A stretch of 64,000 nt of DNA from Pseudonocardia autotrophica (GCF_003945385.1 NZ_AP018920.1:6820001-6884000); one strand, 5' to 3'; counted from the stretch's first letter, positions 35,138 to 42,880 are shown. The notes: generated by a model not told the origin, from the sequence alone. Program-made: numbers and translations.

Positions 35138-36187
35138 ATGGGACGTGCGGTGGTGGTGCTCGGAGCGGGCTACGCCGGTGTTGCGGCGGCGAACCGGATC
35201 GCGGCGGGTTCGGACGCACAGGTGACGGTGGTCGGCCCGCGGGACGTGTTCGTCGAACGGATCCGGCTGCACCGGCTCGCGGCGGGCAGCGGGGAGGCGA
35301 CGGTGCCGCTGCGGACGGTGCTGCACCCGCGGGTGCAGCACCGTCCCGGGCTCGCCGTGTCCGTCGGCGACGGCACGGTGACCCTCGACGACGGCGCCGT
35401 ACTGCGGTTCGATCGGCTCGTGTACGCGGTCGGCAGCGGCAACCCGGAGCCCGGCGCCGGGGCGTACCGGGTCGACTCGCTGGAGGACGCCCGCCGGCTG
35501 CACGCGGCAGTCGCCGCGCTGCCTGCGGGGCGCGCCGTCACCGTCGTCGGCGGTGGCCTGACCGGGGTGGAGACGGCCACCGAGCTGGCCGCCGCGCGGA
35601 CCGACCTGACGGTCCGGCTGGTGACCGACTCCGTGGTCGCGGCCGGGTTGCCGAGCCGCAGCCGGGAGCGGGTCCGGACCCGGCTGCGAGCACTGGGCAT
35701 CGAGCTGCGGGAGCGCACCCGGGTCACCGGCGCGACGGACCTCGGCGCCGACGTGGTCGTGTGGGCGACCCCGCCGGCGGTCCCCGAGCTGGCCCGGCGC
35801 AGCGGGCTGCCGACCGATGACGCCGGACGGCTGCTGGTGGACGCGACGCTGACCGGAATCGGCGACCCGCGGATCGTCGGCGCCGGAGATGCGATCAGCG
35901 CTCCGCCGGAGGTCGGCTTCGTGCGGGCCAGCTGCCAGGCGGCCGTCCCGCTCGGGAACGCGGCGGGGCGCACCGTGCTGGCCGGTCTCGCGGGGCGGGC
36001 GGCACCGGCGGCCTCGGTCGCCTACGGCGCGCAGTGCCTGGCGCTCGGCCCGGGCGTCGCGCTGGTGCAGTGGGTCGACACGCACGACGCACCGCGACGG
36101 ATCGCGATCGGCGGCCGCGCCGGGGCGGCGGTCAAGGAGCAGGTGGTCCGCTACACGCTGCGCGCGATCCGGAGCCGGGCGGCATGA
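35138..36187 (+). CDS. NAD(P)/FAD-dependent oxidoreductase
   Basis: 349 residues. FAD-binding VVLGAGYAGVAAANR at 5-19, NAD(P)-binding VTVVGGGLTGVETATELAA at about 132-150, and the second FAD motif VGAGDAI at about 247-253, the pattern of NDH-2-like and related flavoproteins. It partners with the ECF41 sigma gene by a 4-bp overlap; ECF41 genes are usually coupled to an oxidoreductase, decarboxylase or epimerase (COE). ATG 35138 follows GGAAGGGGA. Confidence 0.9.
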   Translation: MGRAVVVLGAGYAGVAAANRIAAGSDAQVTVVGPRDVFVERIRLHRLAAGSGEATVPLRTVLHPRVQHRPGLAVSVGDGTVTLDDGAVLRFDRLVYAVGSGNPEPGAGAYRVDSLEDARRLHAAVAALPAGRAVTVVGGGLTGVETATELAAARTDLTVRLVTDSVVAAGLPSRSRERVRTRLRALGIELRERTRVTGATDLGADVVVWATPPAVPELARRSGLPTDDAGRLLVDATLTGIGDPRIVGAGDAISAPPEVGFVRASCQAAVPLGNAAGRTVLAGLAGRAAPAASVAYGAQCLALGPGVALVQWVDTHDAPRRIAIGGRAGAAVKEQVVRYTLRAIRSRAA

Positions 36188-37062
36188 CCGGCCAGGACGC
36201 GGATCCGCTCGCCCAGTTCGGCGCCCACCGCGGACTGCTGTTCCGGCTGGCCTACGACATCCTCGGCAGCGTCGCCGACGTCGAGGACGTGCTGCAGGAC
36301 AGCTGGCTGCGCTGGACCGAGGTCGACCACGCGCAGGTGCTCGATCCGCGCGCCTACCTGGCCCGGCTGGTCAGCCGGCAGGCGCTGAACCGGCTGCGCA
36401 GCACCGCCCGGACCCGGGAGACCTATCCCGGCACCTGGCTGCCCGAGCCGTTGCCCACCGGCGGGGACGCCTCCGACCGGGCACTGCGCACCGACGACAT
36501 CACGGTCGCGATGCTGCTGGTGCTGGAGAGCCTGTCGCCGGACGAACGGGCGGTGTTCGTGCTCCGGGAGGCGTTCGGGATCGACTACGACGAGATCGCG
36601 GTGACGCTGGACCGTCCGGCTGCCACCGTGCGGCAGATCGCGCACCGGGCACGCGAACACGTACAGGCACGGCGGCCGCGGTTCTCGGTGCCGGCGGACC
36701 GGGCCCGGCGGGTCGCCGAGGCCTTCGTCGGTGCGGCGCTCGGCGGGGACGTCGCGGCGGTGACGGCCCTGCTGGCGCCGGACGCCGTCCAGATGTCCGA
36801 CGGCGGCGGGCGGGCATCGGCCGCCGCCCGGCCGATCGTCGGCCGGGACCGGGTGGCCAGGTTCCTGATCGGGATCACCCGGTGGCCGATCCCCGCGCCG
36901 GGCCCCGAGTTCGGCGTGTTCAACGGGATGCCCGGCGTGCTCGTGCGGGACGGCGGCGCCGTGGACACGGTGATGCTGTTCGAGGTGGCCGAGGTGGACG
37001 GGCTCGACCTGGTCACCGCGATCTACGCGGTCCGCAACCCGGACAAGCTGGCGCACCTGTAA
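36184..37062 (+). CDS. ECF41-family sigma factor with SnoaL-like C-terminus
   Basis: 292 residues. Region 2 (LFRLAYDILGSVADVEDVLQD, given as AYDILGSVADVEDVLQD) and region 4 (LSPDERAVFVLREAFGIDYDEIA) are followed by an NTF2/SnoaL-like domain from about residue 172. ECF41 marks: linker WLPEPL at 85-90, DGGGR at 206-210 in place of the family's DGGGK, and NPDKL near the end. In this family the C-terminal domain acts as a built-in anti-sigma/activator module, so no separate anti-sigma gene is expected. Likely drives its own operon. Confidence 0.93.
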   Translation: MTGQDADPLAQFGAHRGLLFRLAYDILGSVADVEDVLQDSWLRWTEVDHAQVLDPRAYLARLVSRQALNRLRSTARTRETYPGTWLPEPLPTGGDASDRALRTDDITVAMLLVLESLSPDERAVFVLREAFGIDYDEIAVTLDRPAATVRQIAHRAREHVQARRPRFSVPADRARRVAEAFVGAALGGDVAAVTALLAPDAVQMSDGGGRASAAARPIVGRDRVARFLIGITRWPIPAPGPEFGVFNGMPGVLVRDGGAVDTVMLFEVAEVDGLDLVTAIYAVRNPDKLAHL

Positions 37063-37114
37063 CCGGCTCGATCAGACACCATCGCGCTCTCTCGGATCAG
37101 CACTAGAGAAGCGC

Positions 37115-37150
37115 AGACGACGGCATCGGAGCGACTTGATGCCGTCGTCT
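37115..37150. terminator. strong hairpin after the ECF41 gene
   Basis: AGACGACGGCATC (37115-37127) pairs perfectly with GATGCCGTCGTCT (37138-37150), a 13-bp stem with a 10-nt loop, 52 bp after the sigma stop. A second perfect stem, GTTTCTCGGA / TCCGAGAAAC at 37155-37178, follows at once and its arm supplies a TTT run after the first. Confidence 0.7.
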
Positions 37151-37255
37151 ACCCGTTTCTCGGACTTCTCCGAGAAACCGGCATGGACCGGCATCGACGC
37201 TCCGATCGGATCCTCTACCACTTTCTAGCCCGTGGCCGAGACACGTCGATACATC

Positions 37256-37277
37256 GCCATCGAGCACGCTCGATGGC
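37256..37277. repeat. inverted repeat, 9-bp perfect stem
   Basis: GCCATCGAG (37256-37264) and CTCGATGGC (37269-37277) with a CACG loop. It lies mid-gap, too far from the sigma gene to be its first terminator; it could terminate the AraC gene from the other side. Confidence 0.6.
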
Positions 37278-37384
37278 ACCGCATACCGCTCTCTACTGCA
37301 GTCGCGATATTGGCCGATAGCGGGCAATCGACCAGTACCGGCGGCCGCACCCGGGCCGCGTCGTCGCAGCGTAACACCCCTGCG

Positions 37385-37402
37385 TCGAACGTGTGTGCGA
37401 CA
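37385..37402. repeat. 18-bp repeat, copy 1 (SOS-like)
   Basis: TCGAACGTGTGTGCGACA, identical to 39849-39866. The first 16 bases match TCGAAC-RNRY-GTTCGA at every defined position but one. It lies 22 bp past the AraC stop codon. Confidence 0.7.
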
Positions 37403-37424
37403 CCCCGAGCTCTCGGACGAGCGG

Positions 37425-38420
37425 TCAGATCGCGTCGGCGAACGCACCGAGCCCGGCCGGCCCGCGGCCCGCGGTGCGCCGTCGCACCCGCCCCGCGGGC
37501 TCGCCGACCACCCGCACGAAGGCCCGGGCGAACGCCGCCTCCGACCGGTAGCCGAAGCGGCGGGCGACCTCGGCCACCGTGGCATCTCCCCCCGACAGGA
37601 CGTCGACGGCCGCGTGCATCCGCCAGCGCGTCACGTAGCCCATCACCGGCTCACCGACCAGCTCGGTGAAACGCGCGGAGAACGCCGACCGGGACATCGT
37701 CGCGGTGGCCGCCAGCGACGCGACCGTCCAGCCCCGCTCCGGCTCCCGATGCACCGCGGCGAGCGCCCGGCCGATCCGCTCGTCGGCGAGCGCGCCGAGC
37801 CATCCGGTGCGGGCCGCCGCATCACGCTCCAGCCAGCCGCGCACGGCCTGGATGACCAGCACGTCGGCCAGCCGGGTGATCACCGCGGCGGCACCGGGGC
37901 GGCCGTCCTCGACCTCGGCGGCGATCAGCCGCAGGGTGTCCTGCACCCGGTCGCCGACCGGCGAGGGCTCGACCCGGATCAGGCCGGGCAGCCGATCGAC
38001 GAGATCGCCGGCCGCGGGATGGCCGAACCGCACGGCGCCGCACACCATCCGGGTCACCGGGCCGTCGCCGCCGTGCCGGAGCAGCGCGTAGCGGCCGTCG
38101 AGCATCGGATGCGGGATCGACCGGATGTCCGGCGCGAGCACCTCCGGGGCGCTGCGCAGCACGTGCCCGGCGCCCTGCGGGACGAGCGCGAGCTCGCCGG
38201 GCCGCAGCAGCACGTCGTGCCCGCCGTCCCGGCCCCCGACGGTCAACCGGCAGCCGCCGGAGGTGACGACGTGGAACCAGAGACAGCCGGGTGTCGCGGG
38301 CAGCGTCATCCCCCACGGCTCGCCGAGCTCGGAGCGGCAGTAGAAGACCCCGTCCATCCGCAGGACGTGCAGCGCCTCGCCGACCGGGTCGGCGACCGGG
38401 AACGGTGGCGCGGCGTGCAT
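37425..38420 (-). CDS. AraC-family regulator with cupin-like sensor domain
   Basis: 331 residues. The N-terminal half (LWFHVVTSGGCRLTVGGRD, LLRPGELALVPQGAGHVLRS) is the AraC-binding-like cupin fold (Cupin_6 type). The C-terminal double HTH has WTVASLAATATMSRSAFSARF and VAEVARRFGYRSEAAFARAF. It is divergent from the NmrA-like/DUF1772 pair and probably regulates it. ATG 38420; an ATG a few codons upstream is possible. Confidence 0.92.
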   Translation of the reverse strand: MHAAPPFPVADPVGEALHVLRMDGVFYCRSELGEPWGMTLPATPGCLWFHVVTSGGCRLTVGGRDGGHDVLLRPGELALVPQGAGHVLRSAPEVLAPDIRSIPHPMLDGRYALLRHGGDGPVTRMVCGAVRFGHPAAGDLVDRLPGLIRVEPSPVGDRVQDTLRLIAAEVEDGRPGAAAVITRLADVLVIQAVRGWLERDAAARTGWLGALADERIGRALAAVHREPERGWTVASLAATATMSRSAFSARFTELVGEPVMGYVTRWRMHAAVDVLSGGDATVAEVARRFGYRSEAAFARAFVRVVGEPAGRVRRRTAGRGPAGLGAFADAI

Positions 38421-38436
38421 GTGTACAGCATGACAG

Positions 38437-38539
38437 TTCATCCACAGACGATCCCCAGCTGTGGACGAATGAGCATGAAACCCGGATGGATGGGGATCGT
38501 CCGTCCCGTCGTCGCCGTCGATGCTGGATCTACATCGAC
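38437..38539. promoter_or_regulatory. divergent control region with nested dyads
   Basis: TTCATCCACAG (38437-38447) opposes CTGTGGACGAA (38459-38469) with one mismatch; GACGATCCCCA (38447-38457) opposes TGGGGATCGTC (38491-38501) perfectly; GTCGATG/CATCGAC are at 38517-38523/38533-38539. The first pair resembles inverted DnaA boxes (ATCCACA cores). All lie between the AraC start and the NmrA-like start, where operators are expected. Confidence 0.55.
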
Positions 38540-38553
38540 GAGGGGAGAACATC

Positions 38554-39429
38554 GTGATCACCGTTCTGGGAGCGACCGGGAACGTCGGCTCGCAGGTCGT
38601 GCACGAGCTGCGGGCGGCCGGTGTCGCGGTACGGGCCGTCGGGCGCGATGCCGGCCGGCTGGCCGCCGCGACCGCGGCCGGCGCCGAGCCGTGCATCGGC
38701 GACCTGACCGACACCGGCTTCCTGCTCCGCGCGTTCGACGGCGCGGCGGCCGCGTTCACCCTGCAGCCGCTCGACCCCGGCGAACCGGACTACGCCGCAC
38801 ACCAGCGCCGGATCGGCGAGTCGGTGGTCGCGGCGCTGCGCGGCGCTGGTGTCGGCCGGGTGGTCGCGCTCAGCTCGCTCGGCGCCGAGGTCCCCGGCGG
38901 GCCGGATCTGGCCGCGACCGGTTTCCTCGGCGGCCTGTACGAGCAGGAGCAGCGGCTGGCGACCCTGGACGCCCGGGTCACCCGGATCCGGCCGGGCCTG
39001 TTCCTCGAGTCGTTCCGGCCCGCGTTCGACGCGATCCGGGAGCACGGTGCGCACGCCGACTCGATCGACCCGGATCTCGCGCTGCCGATGGTCGCCACCC
39101 GCGACGTCGGCCGGGCCGCCGCGGCCGCGCTGCTCGATCCGGCCGCACCGGCGGTCGTCGAGGTGCCGGGGCCCGCGGACCGGACGGTGCCCGAGGTCGT
39201 CGCCGCGCTCGGGCCGGCGCTCGGTGTCCCGGACGCGGGCTACACCCGGCTCCCGGATGCGGAGCTGATCGGGCTGCTGCGGGAGGTGGGCCTCCCGGCC
39301 GACGTCGCCCGGCTGCAGGTGGCGATGAACCGGGCGTTCAACGAGGGGCGGGTGCGCGCACACGATCGGCGCGCGGACACGACGGGCGTGCTGACCGTCG
39401 AGGAGTGGGCGAAGGAGGTGGCCGCGTGA
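38554..39429 (+). CDS. NmrA-like NAD(P)-binding protein
   Basis: 291 residues, atypical SDR of the NmrA/HSCARG type: VTVLGATGNVGSQVV at about 3-17 (GxxGxxG), then GDLTDTGFLLRAFDGAAAAF, VVALSSLGAEV and a later RIRPGLFLESF. The active-site Tyr-Lys of catalytic SDRs is not obvious, so it may be a redox sensor or an isoflavone-reductase-like enzyme. GTG 38554 follows AGGGGAG (38541-38547). Coupled to the DUF1772 gene by a GTGA overlap. Confidence 0.9.
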   Translation: MITVLGATGNVGSQVVHELRAAGVAVRAVGRDAGRLAAATAAGAEPCIGDLTDTGFLLRAFDGAAAAFTLQPLDPGEPDYAAHQRRIGESVVAALRGAGVGRVVALSSLGAEVPGGPDLAATGFLGGLYEQEQRLATLDARVTRIRPGLFLESFRPAFDAIREHGAHADSIDPDLALPMVATRDVGRAAAAALLDPAAPAVVEVPGPADRTVPEVVAALGPALGVPDAGYTRLPDAELIGLLREVGLPADVARLQVAMNRAFNEGRVRAHDRRADTTGVLTVEEWAKEVAA

Positions 39430-39836
39430 GCGCCGCGCTCGCCGCGGCCGGGTCCGGCCTGCTCGGCGGGGTCTATCTGGCGTTCTCGACGGCGGTGCTG
39501 CCTGCCCTGCGCCGGCGTCCGGAGGCCGAGGCGGCCGCGACCATGCGCGAGGTCAACCGGGTGATCCTGAACCCGGTGTTCGGGACGCTGTTCGGCGGGA
39601 CCGCGCTCGCCTGCGGCGCGGCGCTGGTCGGCGGGGCGCTCGACGGCGAGCCGCTGCGGATCGCCGGGGCGGTGGCCGGGCTCGCCGGCTTCGCGGTGAC
39701 CGCGGCGGTGAACATCCCGCTCAACTCCGCGCTGGACCGCGGCGGTCCGTGGTCGGCGTTCGACCGGCGCTGGACACGGGCGAACCACCTCCGGACCGCC
39801 ACCTCGGCACTCGCCGTGGCACTGCTGTCGCTCTGA
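39426..39836 (+). CDS. DUF1772 (anthrone oxygenase-like) membrane protein
   Basis: 136 residues, four hydrophobic helices. GVYLAFSTAVLPALRR at the first helix, MREVNRVILNPVF, and NIPLNSALDRGG with DRRWTRANHLRTA near the C-terminus are the DUF1772 hallmarks; the NxPLN and W..xNHxR residues are the conserved polar positions. Fungal relatives (e.g. HypC) act as anthrone oxygenases, but the bacterial substrate is unknown. GTG start overlaps the NmrA-like stop. Confidence 0.88.
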   Translation: MSAALAAAGSGLLGGVYLAFSTAVLPALRRRPEAEAAATMREVNRVILNPVFGTLFGGTALACGAALVGGALDGEPLRIAGAVAGLAGFAVTAAVNIPLNSALDRGGPWSAFDRRWTRANHLRTATSALAVALLSL

Positions 39837-39848
39837 GTTCCGCTCCAC

Positions 39849-39866
39849 TCGAACGTGTGTGCGACA
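39849..39866. repeat. 18-bp repeat, copy 2 (SOS-like)
   Basis: Exact second copy of the 37385-37402 sequence, here 12 bp past the DUF1772 stop codon and about 100 bp upstream of the next gene. Confidence 0.7.
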
Positions 39867-39964
39867 TCTCGGGGACACGCCTGGCGGTGGGGCGGGGCCG
39901 GGAGGCACCCTGGTCCCGGCCCGCTCCCCCGGGCCGGACCCGGAACGCCCACCCACGGGGGAGC

Positions 39965-40243
39965 ATGAACGCCCACGAACGACGTCGGTCCGCCGCGCTG
40001 CGCGCGGACCGCGAGACGGTGCTCGCCGCCGCGGCCCGGTTGCGCCACGAGGCGGTCCAGGCGCACTACGCCGGCCTGGCCCGCCCCGAGTTCGCCTTCG
40101 GCCTGGCCTCGATCCTCGAACTGCTGGCACTGCGGGTCGCGGACCTGGATCCGGACGTCCGCGCGCACGTCGTGCGGGTCTCCCGGGAGATGACCGGGAG
40201 CGGACTGGACCTGCCGTCGGTCCGGCGCACCCGCCGCCGGTGA
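39965..40243 (+). CDS. small helical protein of unknown function
   Basis: 92 residues, basic ends and a helical centre (ADRETVLAAAARLRHEAVQAHY given in part; ASILELLALRVADLDPDVRAHVVR). No transmembrane segment, no cysteine. Codon use matches its neighbours. The GGGGGAG directly before the ATG is closer than usual. No family is recognised. Confidence 0.6.
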   Translation: MNAHERRRSAALRADRETVLAAAARLRHEAVQAHYAGLARPEFAFGLASILELLALRVADLDPDVRAHVVRVSREMTGSGLDLPSVRRTRRR

Positions 40244-40263
40244 GCGCCGCCCACGGACCGGCC

Positions 40264-40301
40264 GAGTTGTCCACAGGTGTGCACACAGCTGGGGACAACT
40301 C
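40264..40301. terminator. symmetrical element with inverted DnaA-box-like arms
   Basis: GAGTTGTCC (40264-40272) and GGACAACTC (40293-40301) form perfect 9-bp arms around the palindrome GTGTGCACAC (40277-40286). The arms contain TTGTCCACA (40267-40275, plus) and TTGTCCCCA (40290-40298, minus), both good actinobacterial DnaA boxes. Between convergent genes it could simply be a bidirectional terminator. Confidence 0.55.
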
Positions 40302-40315
40302 GAACCGGTGTTCGA
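40300..40315. promoter_or_regulatory. SOS-like palindrome
   Basis: TCGAAC-CGGT-GTTCGA: both arms match the LexA consensus; the first base of the spacer (C) departs from the preferred purine. It directly abuts the stop codon of the truncated POT gene, so no promoter is evident beside it. Confidence 0.45.
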
Positions 40316-41314
40316 TCAGCGGACGCCCTCCATCAGGATCTTCAATCGCGGGACCATCGCGACGACGACCAGCCCGACCACGATCGCCGCCGCGCCGGTG
40401 ACGCCGAAGTACGCAGCCTCGTTCTCCGCGCTGTAGAACTGCGCGAGCACCCCGGCGAGCACGGTGCCCATCGAGACCGACAGGAAGAACAGCGCCACCA
40501 TCTGGGTCCGGAACGCCTGCGGCGCGAGCTTGGTGGACAGCGACTGGCCGACCGGTGAGGTGAACAGCTCGGCCAGGCAGAAGACCAGCAGGATGCCGGC
40601 GACCGCGAGCAGCGGGGTGCCGTTCGGGCCGGTGCCCGCGAGCGGCACGAACAGCAGGAACCCGACGCCGACCACGATCGTCCCGATCGCCATCTTCATC
40701 GGCGACGACGGCTGGCGCGGTCCGAGCCTCGTCCACACCGCCGCGAACACCCCGGCGAGCAGCACCACGAACAGTGGCTCGATCGCCTGCACCGACCCCG
40801 CGGGCAGCACGAAGAGGCCGAACACCGACCGGTCGAGCCGCTCGTCGGCGTAGATCGTCAGCACCGTGAAGATCTGCTGGAAGATCACCCAGAACACCAC
40901 GCTGGCGACCCACATCGGGAGGAACGCGAGCACCCGCCTGCGCTCGGTCCGGTCCACCTTCGGGCTGGCGAGCAGCAGGGTGAAGTAGCCGACGGCCGCG
41001 ACCGCGACGATCGCGGTGACGATGTAGTCCAGCCGCCCGGCGGTGATCACCCCGGTGAACGTCAGCACCAGCAGACCGGCGATCGCGACGGCACCGATCA
41101 GGCCGGCCCGCACGCGTCCGGCGCGCGGGAGCGGGTTGGGGACGATCCGCCCCTCGGGCGGCAGGTTCCGGCGGAAGACCGTGTACTGGGCCAGGCCGAG
41201 CGCCATCCCGACGGCGGCCAGGCCGAAACCCCAGTGGAAGCCGGCGGCCGTCTGCAGGACCGGGGTGAGGATCTGGCCCGGTCTACACCCGGCGTTGCGC
41301 CGGGTAAAGATCAT
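40316..41314 (-). pseudogene. 5'-truncated POT-family peptide transporter
   Basis: About 325 residues align with the C-terminal two thirds of proton-dependent oligopeptide transporters: TAAGFHWGFGLAAVGMALGL, SVVFWVIFQQIFTVLTIYAD, PLFVVLLAG, LFTSPVGQSLSTKLAP. The family is normally 450-500 residues and starts with five or six helices carrying the ExxERFxYY motif; none of this is present. Similarity begins abruptly near 41285, just inside the hairpin that follows the upstream oxidoreductase gene, so the 5' part appears to have been deleted. Probably non-functional. Confidence 0.75.
41287..41305 (-). terminator. terminator of the Gfo/Idh gene
   Basis: ACCCGGCG (41287-41294) and CGCCGGGT (41298-41305), perfect 8-bp stem, 3-nt loop, 21 bp past the Gfo/Idh stop on the minus strand. 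It also marks the truncation point of the POT gene. Confidence 0.65.
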
Positions 41315-41326
41315 CCACCCGACCGG

Positions 41327-42316
41327 TCACAGGGTGGCGGGACCCTCCTCCGGGATCATCCCGAGCTGGTCGGCGACGGCCGCCATCACGTCCTGCACCG
41401 CGATCGTGTCGGCCAGCGGCATCACCGGGCTCTCCTGCTCCCCGGCCGCGACCCGCGCGGTGACCTCGGCGATCTCGTGCGCGTAGCCGCCGCCGGTGGC
41501 GGGCAGCACGATCTCCTCGGGCTCGGCGCCGTGCCGGTGCAGCTCGATCCGGTCCGGATGGTGGAAGCGCGGCGGGACCTCGATCCAGCCATCGGTGCCG
41601 ATCACCCGGGCCGAGCCGGGCATCGCGCACCGGAGGCTGGCCTGCAGGGCGGCGCTGCGCCCGTCCGGCCAGCCCAGCAGGATCGACTCCTCCAGGTCGA
41701 CGCCGGTCGGGCCGAGCGCCCCGGTCGCGGCGATCACCGAGGGCTCGCCCAGCACCATCTGGGCGAACGAGATCGGGTAGACGGCGAGATCGAACAGCGC
41801 GCCCCCGCCGAGCTCCGGCGCGAGGTAGCGGTCGCCCGCGTCGGTCAGGTTCCGTACGCCGAGATCGGCCTGCACCGACCTGACCTCGCCGATCGCGCCG
41901 TCGGCGAGCAGCTCACGGAGCCGGACGACGGCCGGGAAGAACCGCGTCCACATGGCCTCCATGGCGAAGACTCCGGTGCGCCGGGACGCGGCGGCGATCT
42001 CCCGGGTGGCGACCGAGCTGACCGTGAACGCCTTCTCCACCATGATCGCCTTGCCGGCCTCGATCGCGGCCAGCGCGACGGCGCGGTGCTGCGGGTGCGG
42101 GGTGGCGATGTAGAGGACGTCCACCTCCGGGTCGTCGAGGATCGCGCGGTACCCGGTGTGCGTGCGGCCGATGCCGTGCCGGCTCGCGAACGCCCCCGCG
42201 CGTTCCGCGGAACGCGACGCCACGGCCACCACCTCGGCGTCGGGCACGTGCGTGAAGTCCCGCACGACCATCTCGGCGATCCGGCCCGGCCCGACGACTC
42301 CCCATCTGACGGTCAT
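41327..42316 (-). CDS. Gfo/Idh/MocA family oxidoreductase
   Basis: 329 residues. N-terminal Rossmann WGVVGPGRIAEMVVRDF at 4-20, YIATPHPQHRAVALAAIEAGKAIMVEKAF in which the catalytic-type EK of the EKP motif is visible (EKAF), then the C-terminal GFO domain with GGGALFDLAVYPISFAQMVLG (shown split as GGALFDLAVYPI), where D and Y/H positions line the substrate pocket. It should oxidise or reduce a sugar or trans-dihydrodiol with NAD(P). ATG 42316 fits the family start. Confidence 0.92.
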   Translation of the reverse strand: MTVRWGVVGPGRIAEMVVRDFTHVPDAEVVAVASRSAERAGAFASRHGIGRTHTGYRAILDDPEVDVLYIATPHPQHRAVALAAIEAGKAIMVEKAFTVSSVATREIAAASRRTGVFAMEAMWTRFFPAVVRLRELLADGAIGEVRSVQADLGVRNLTDAGDRYLAPELGGGALFDLAVYPISFAQMVLGEPSVIAATGALGPTGVDLEESILLGWPDGRSAALQASLRCAMPGSARVIGTDGWIEVPPRFHHPDRIELHRHGAEPEEIVLPATGGGYAHEIAEVTARVAAGEQESPVMPLADTIAVQDVMAAVADQLGMIPEEGPATL

Positions 42317-42430
42317 GCCCCGATCCTGCCCGAGGACCCCGTGGGCTCCGGCCGCCGGGCACCCGCCGCCGAGATCCGTCCCGGGGGCACCGATGAGTTC
42401 CCGCAACGGTCGCGGTCAACTCCTTCGTAC

Positions 42431-42466
42431 GGCGCCGGGCCCCGGCGCCACCGATCCCCCGGGGGA
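42431..42466 (+). promoter_or_regulatory. stem and palindrome over the VOC gene leader
   Basis: GGCGCCGG/CCGGCGCC (42431-42438/42442-42449) is a perfect hairpin, followed by the palindrome TCCCCCGGGGGA (42455-42466) whose right half is the GGGGGA ribosome-binding site 6 nt before ATG 42473. It could limit translation; no evidence beyond structure. Confidence 0.4.
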
Positions 42467-42472
42467 CCCGCG

Positions 42473-42880
42473 ATGCCCAACATGATCTTCGTCAACCTGC
42501 CGACCGCCGACCTGGACGTCGCGAAGACCTTCTACGGCGCGCTCGGGTTCACGCTGAACGAGCAGTTCTCCGACGAGCAGACCGCCTCGTTCGTGATCAG
42601 CGACGCGATCGTCGCCATGGTGATGACCGAGAAGCGGTTCATCGAGTTCACCAAGCAGGCCGGCACCGCCGACCCGGCCGGCGCCCGCGAGGTGATCAAC
42701 GCGCTCGGCGTCGAGACCCGGGACGAGGTCGACCGGATCGCCGACGCCGGCCTGGCCGCCGGTGGCAGCCCGGGCGGGGAGACCCAGGACCACGGCTTCA
42801 TGTACGGCCGCAGCGTCGACGACCCGGACGGTCACCGCTGGGAGTTCGTGTGGATGGACATGTCGGCGATGGAGGGGTGA
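42473..42880 (+). CDS. VOC/glyoxalase-fold protein
   Basis: 135 residues, two beta-alpha-beta-beta-beta modules: MIFVNLPTADLDVAKTFYGALGF at the start (split here: VNLPTADLDVAKTFYGALGF) and DDPDGHRWEFVWMDM at the end. The PhnB/'lactoylglutathione lyase-like' group has this pattern; the terminal Glu of EFVW is the usual metal ligand position, but other ligands are incomplete, so catalytic activity is uncertain. Confidence 0.9.
   Translation: MPNMIFVNLPTADLDVAKTFYGALGFTLNEQFSDEQTASFVISDAIVAMVMTEKRFIEFTKQAGTADPAGAREVINALGVETRDEVDRIADAGLAAGGSPGGETQDHGFMYGRSVDDPDGHRWEFVWMDMSAMEG

Larger units (their letters stand above)
37063..37424. other. 362-bp intergenic region rich in hairpins
   Basis: Between convergent sigma and AraC genes. 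It holds three perfect hairpins: 37115-37150, 37155-37178 and 37256-37277, the palindrome TCCGATCGGA at 37201-37210, and a SOS-like 18-mer at 37385-37402. Its base composition is visibly less GC-rich than the flanks. I see no convincing ORF. One or two of the hairpins may be terminators; the rest is unexplained. Confidence 0.7.

Noticed and set aside
37232..37669. Open frame across the hairpin gap into the AraC gene
   Set aside because: Composition is Arg/Pro/Ser-rich, it starts inside a hairpin region and overlaps AraC on the opposite strand.
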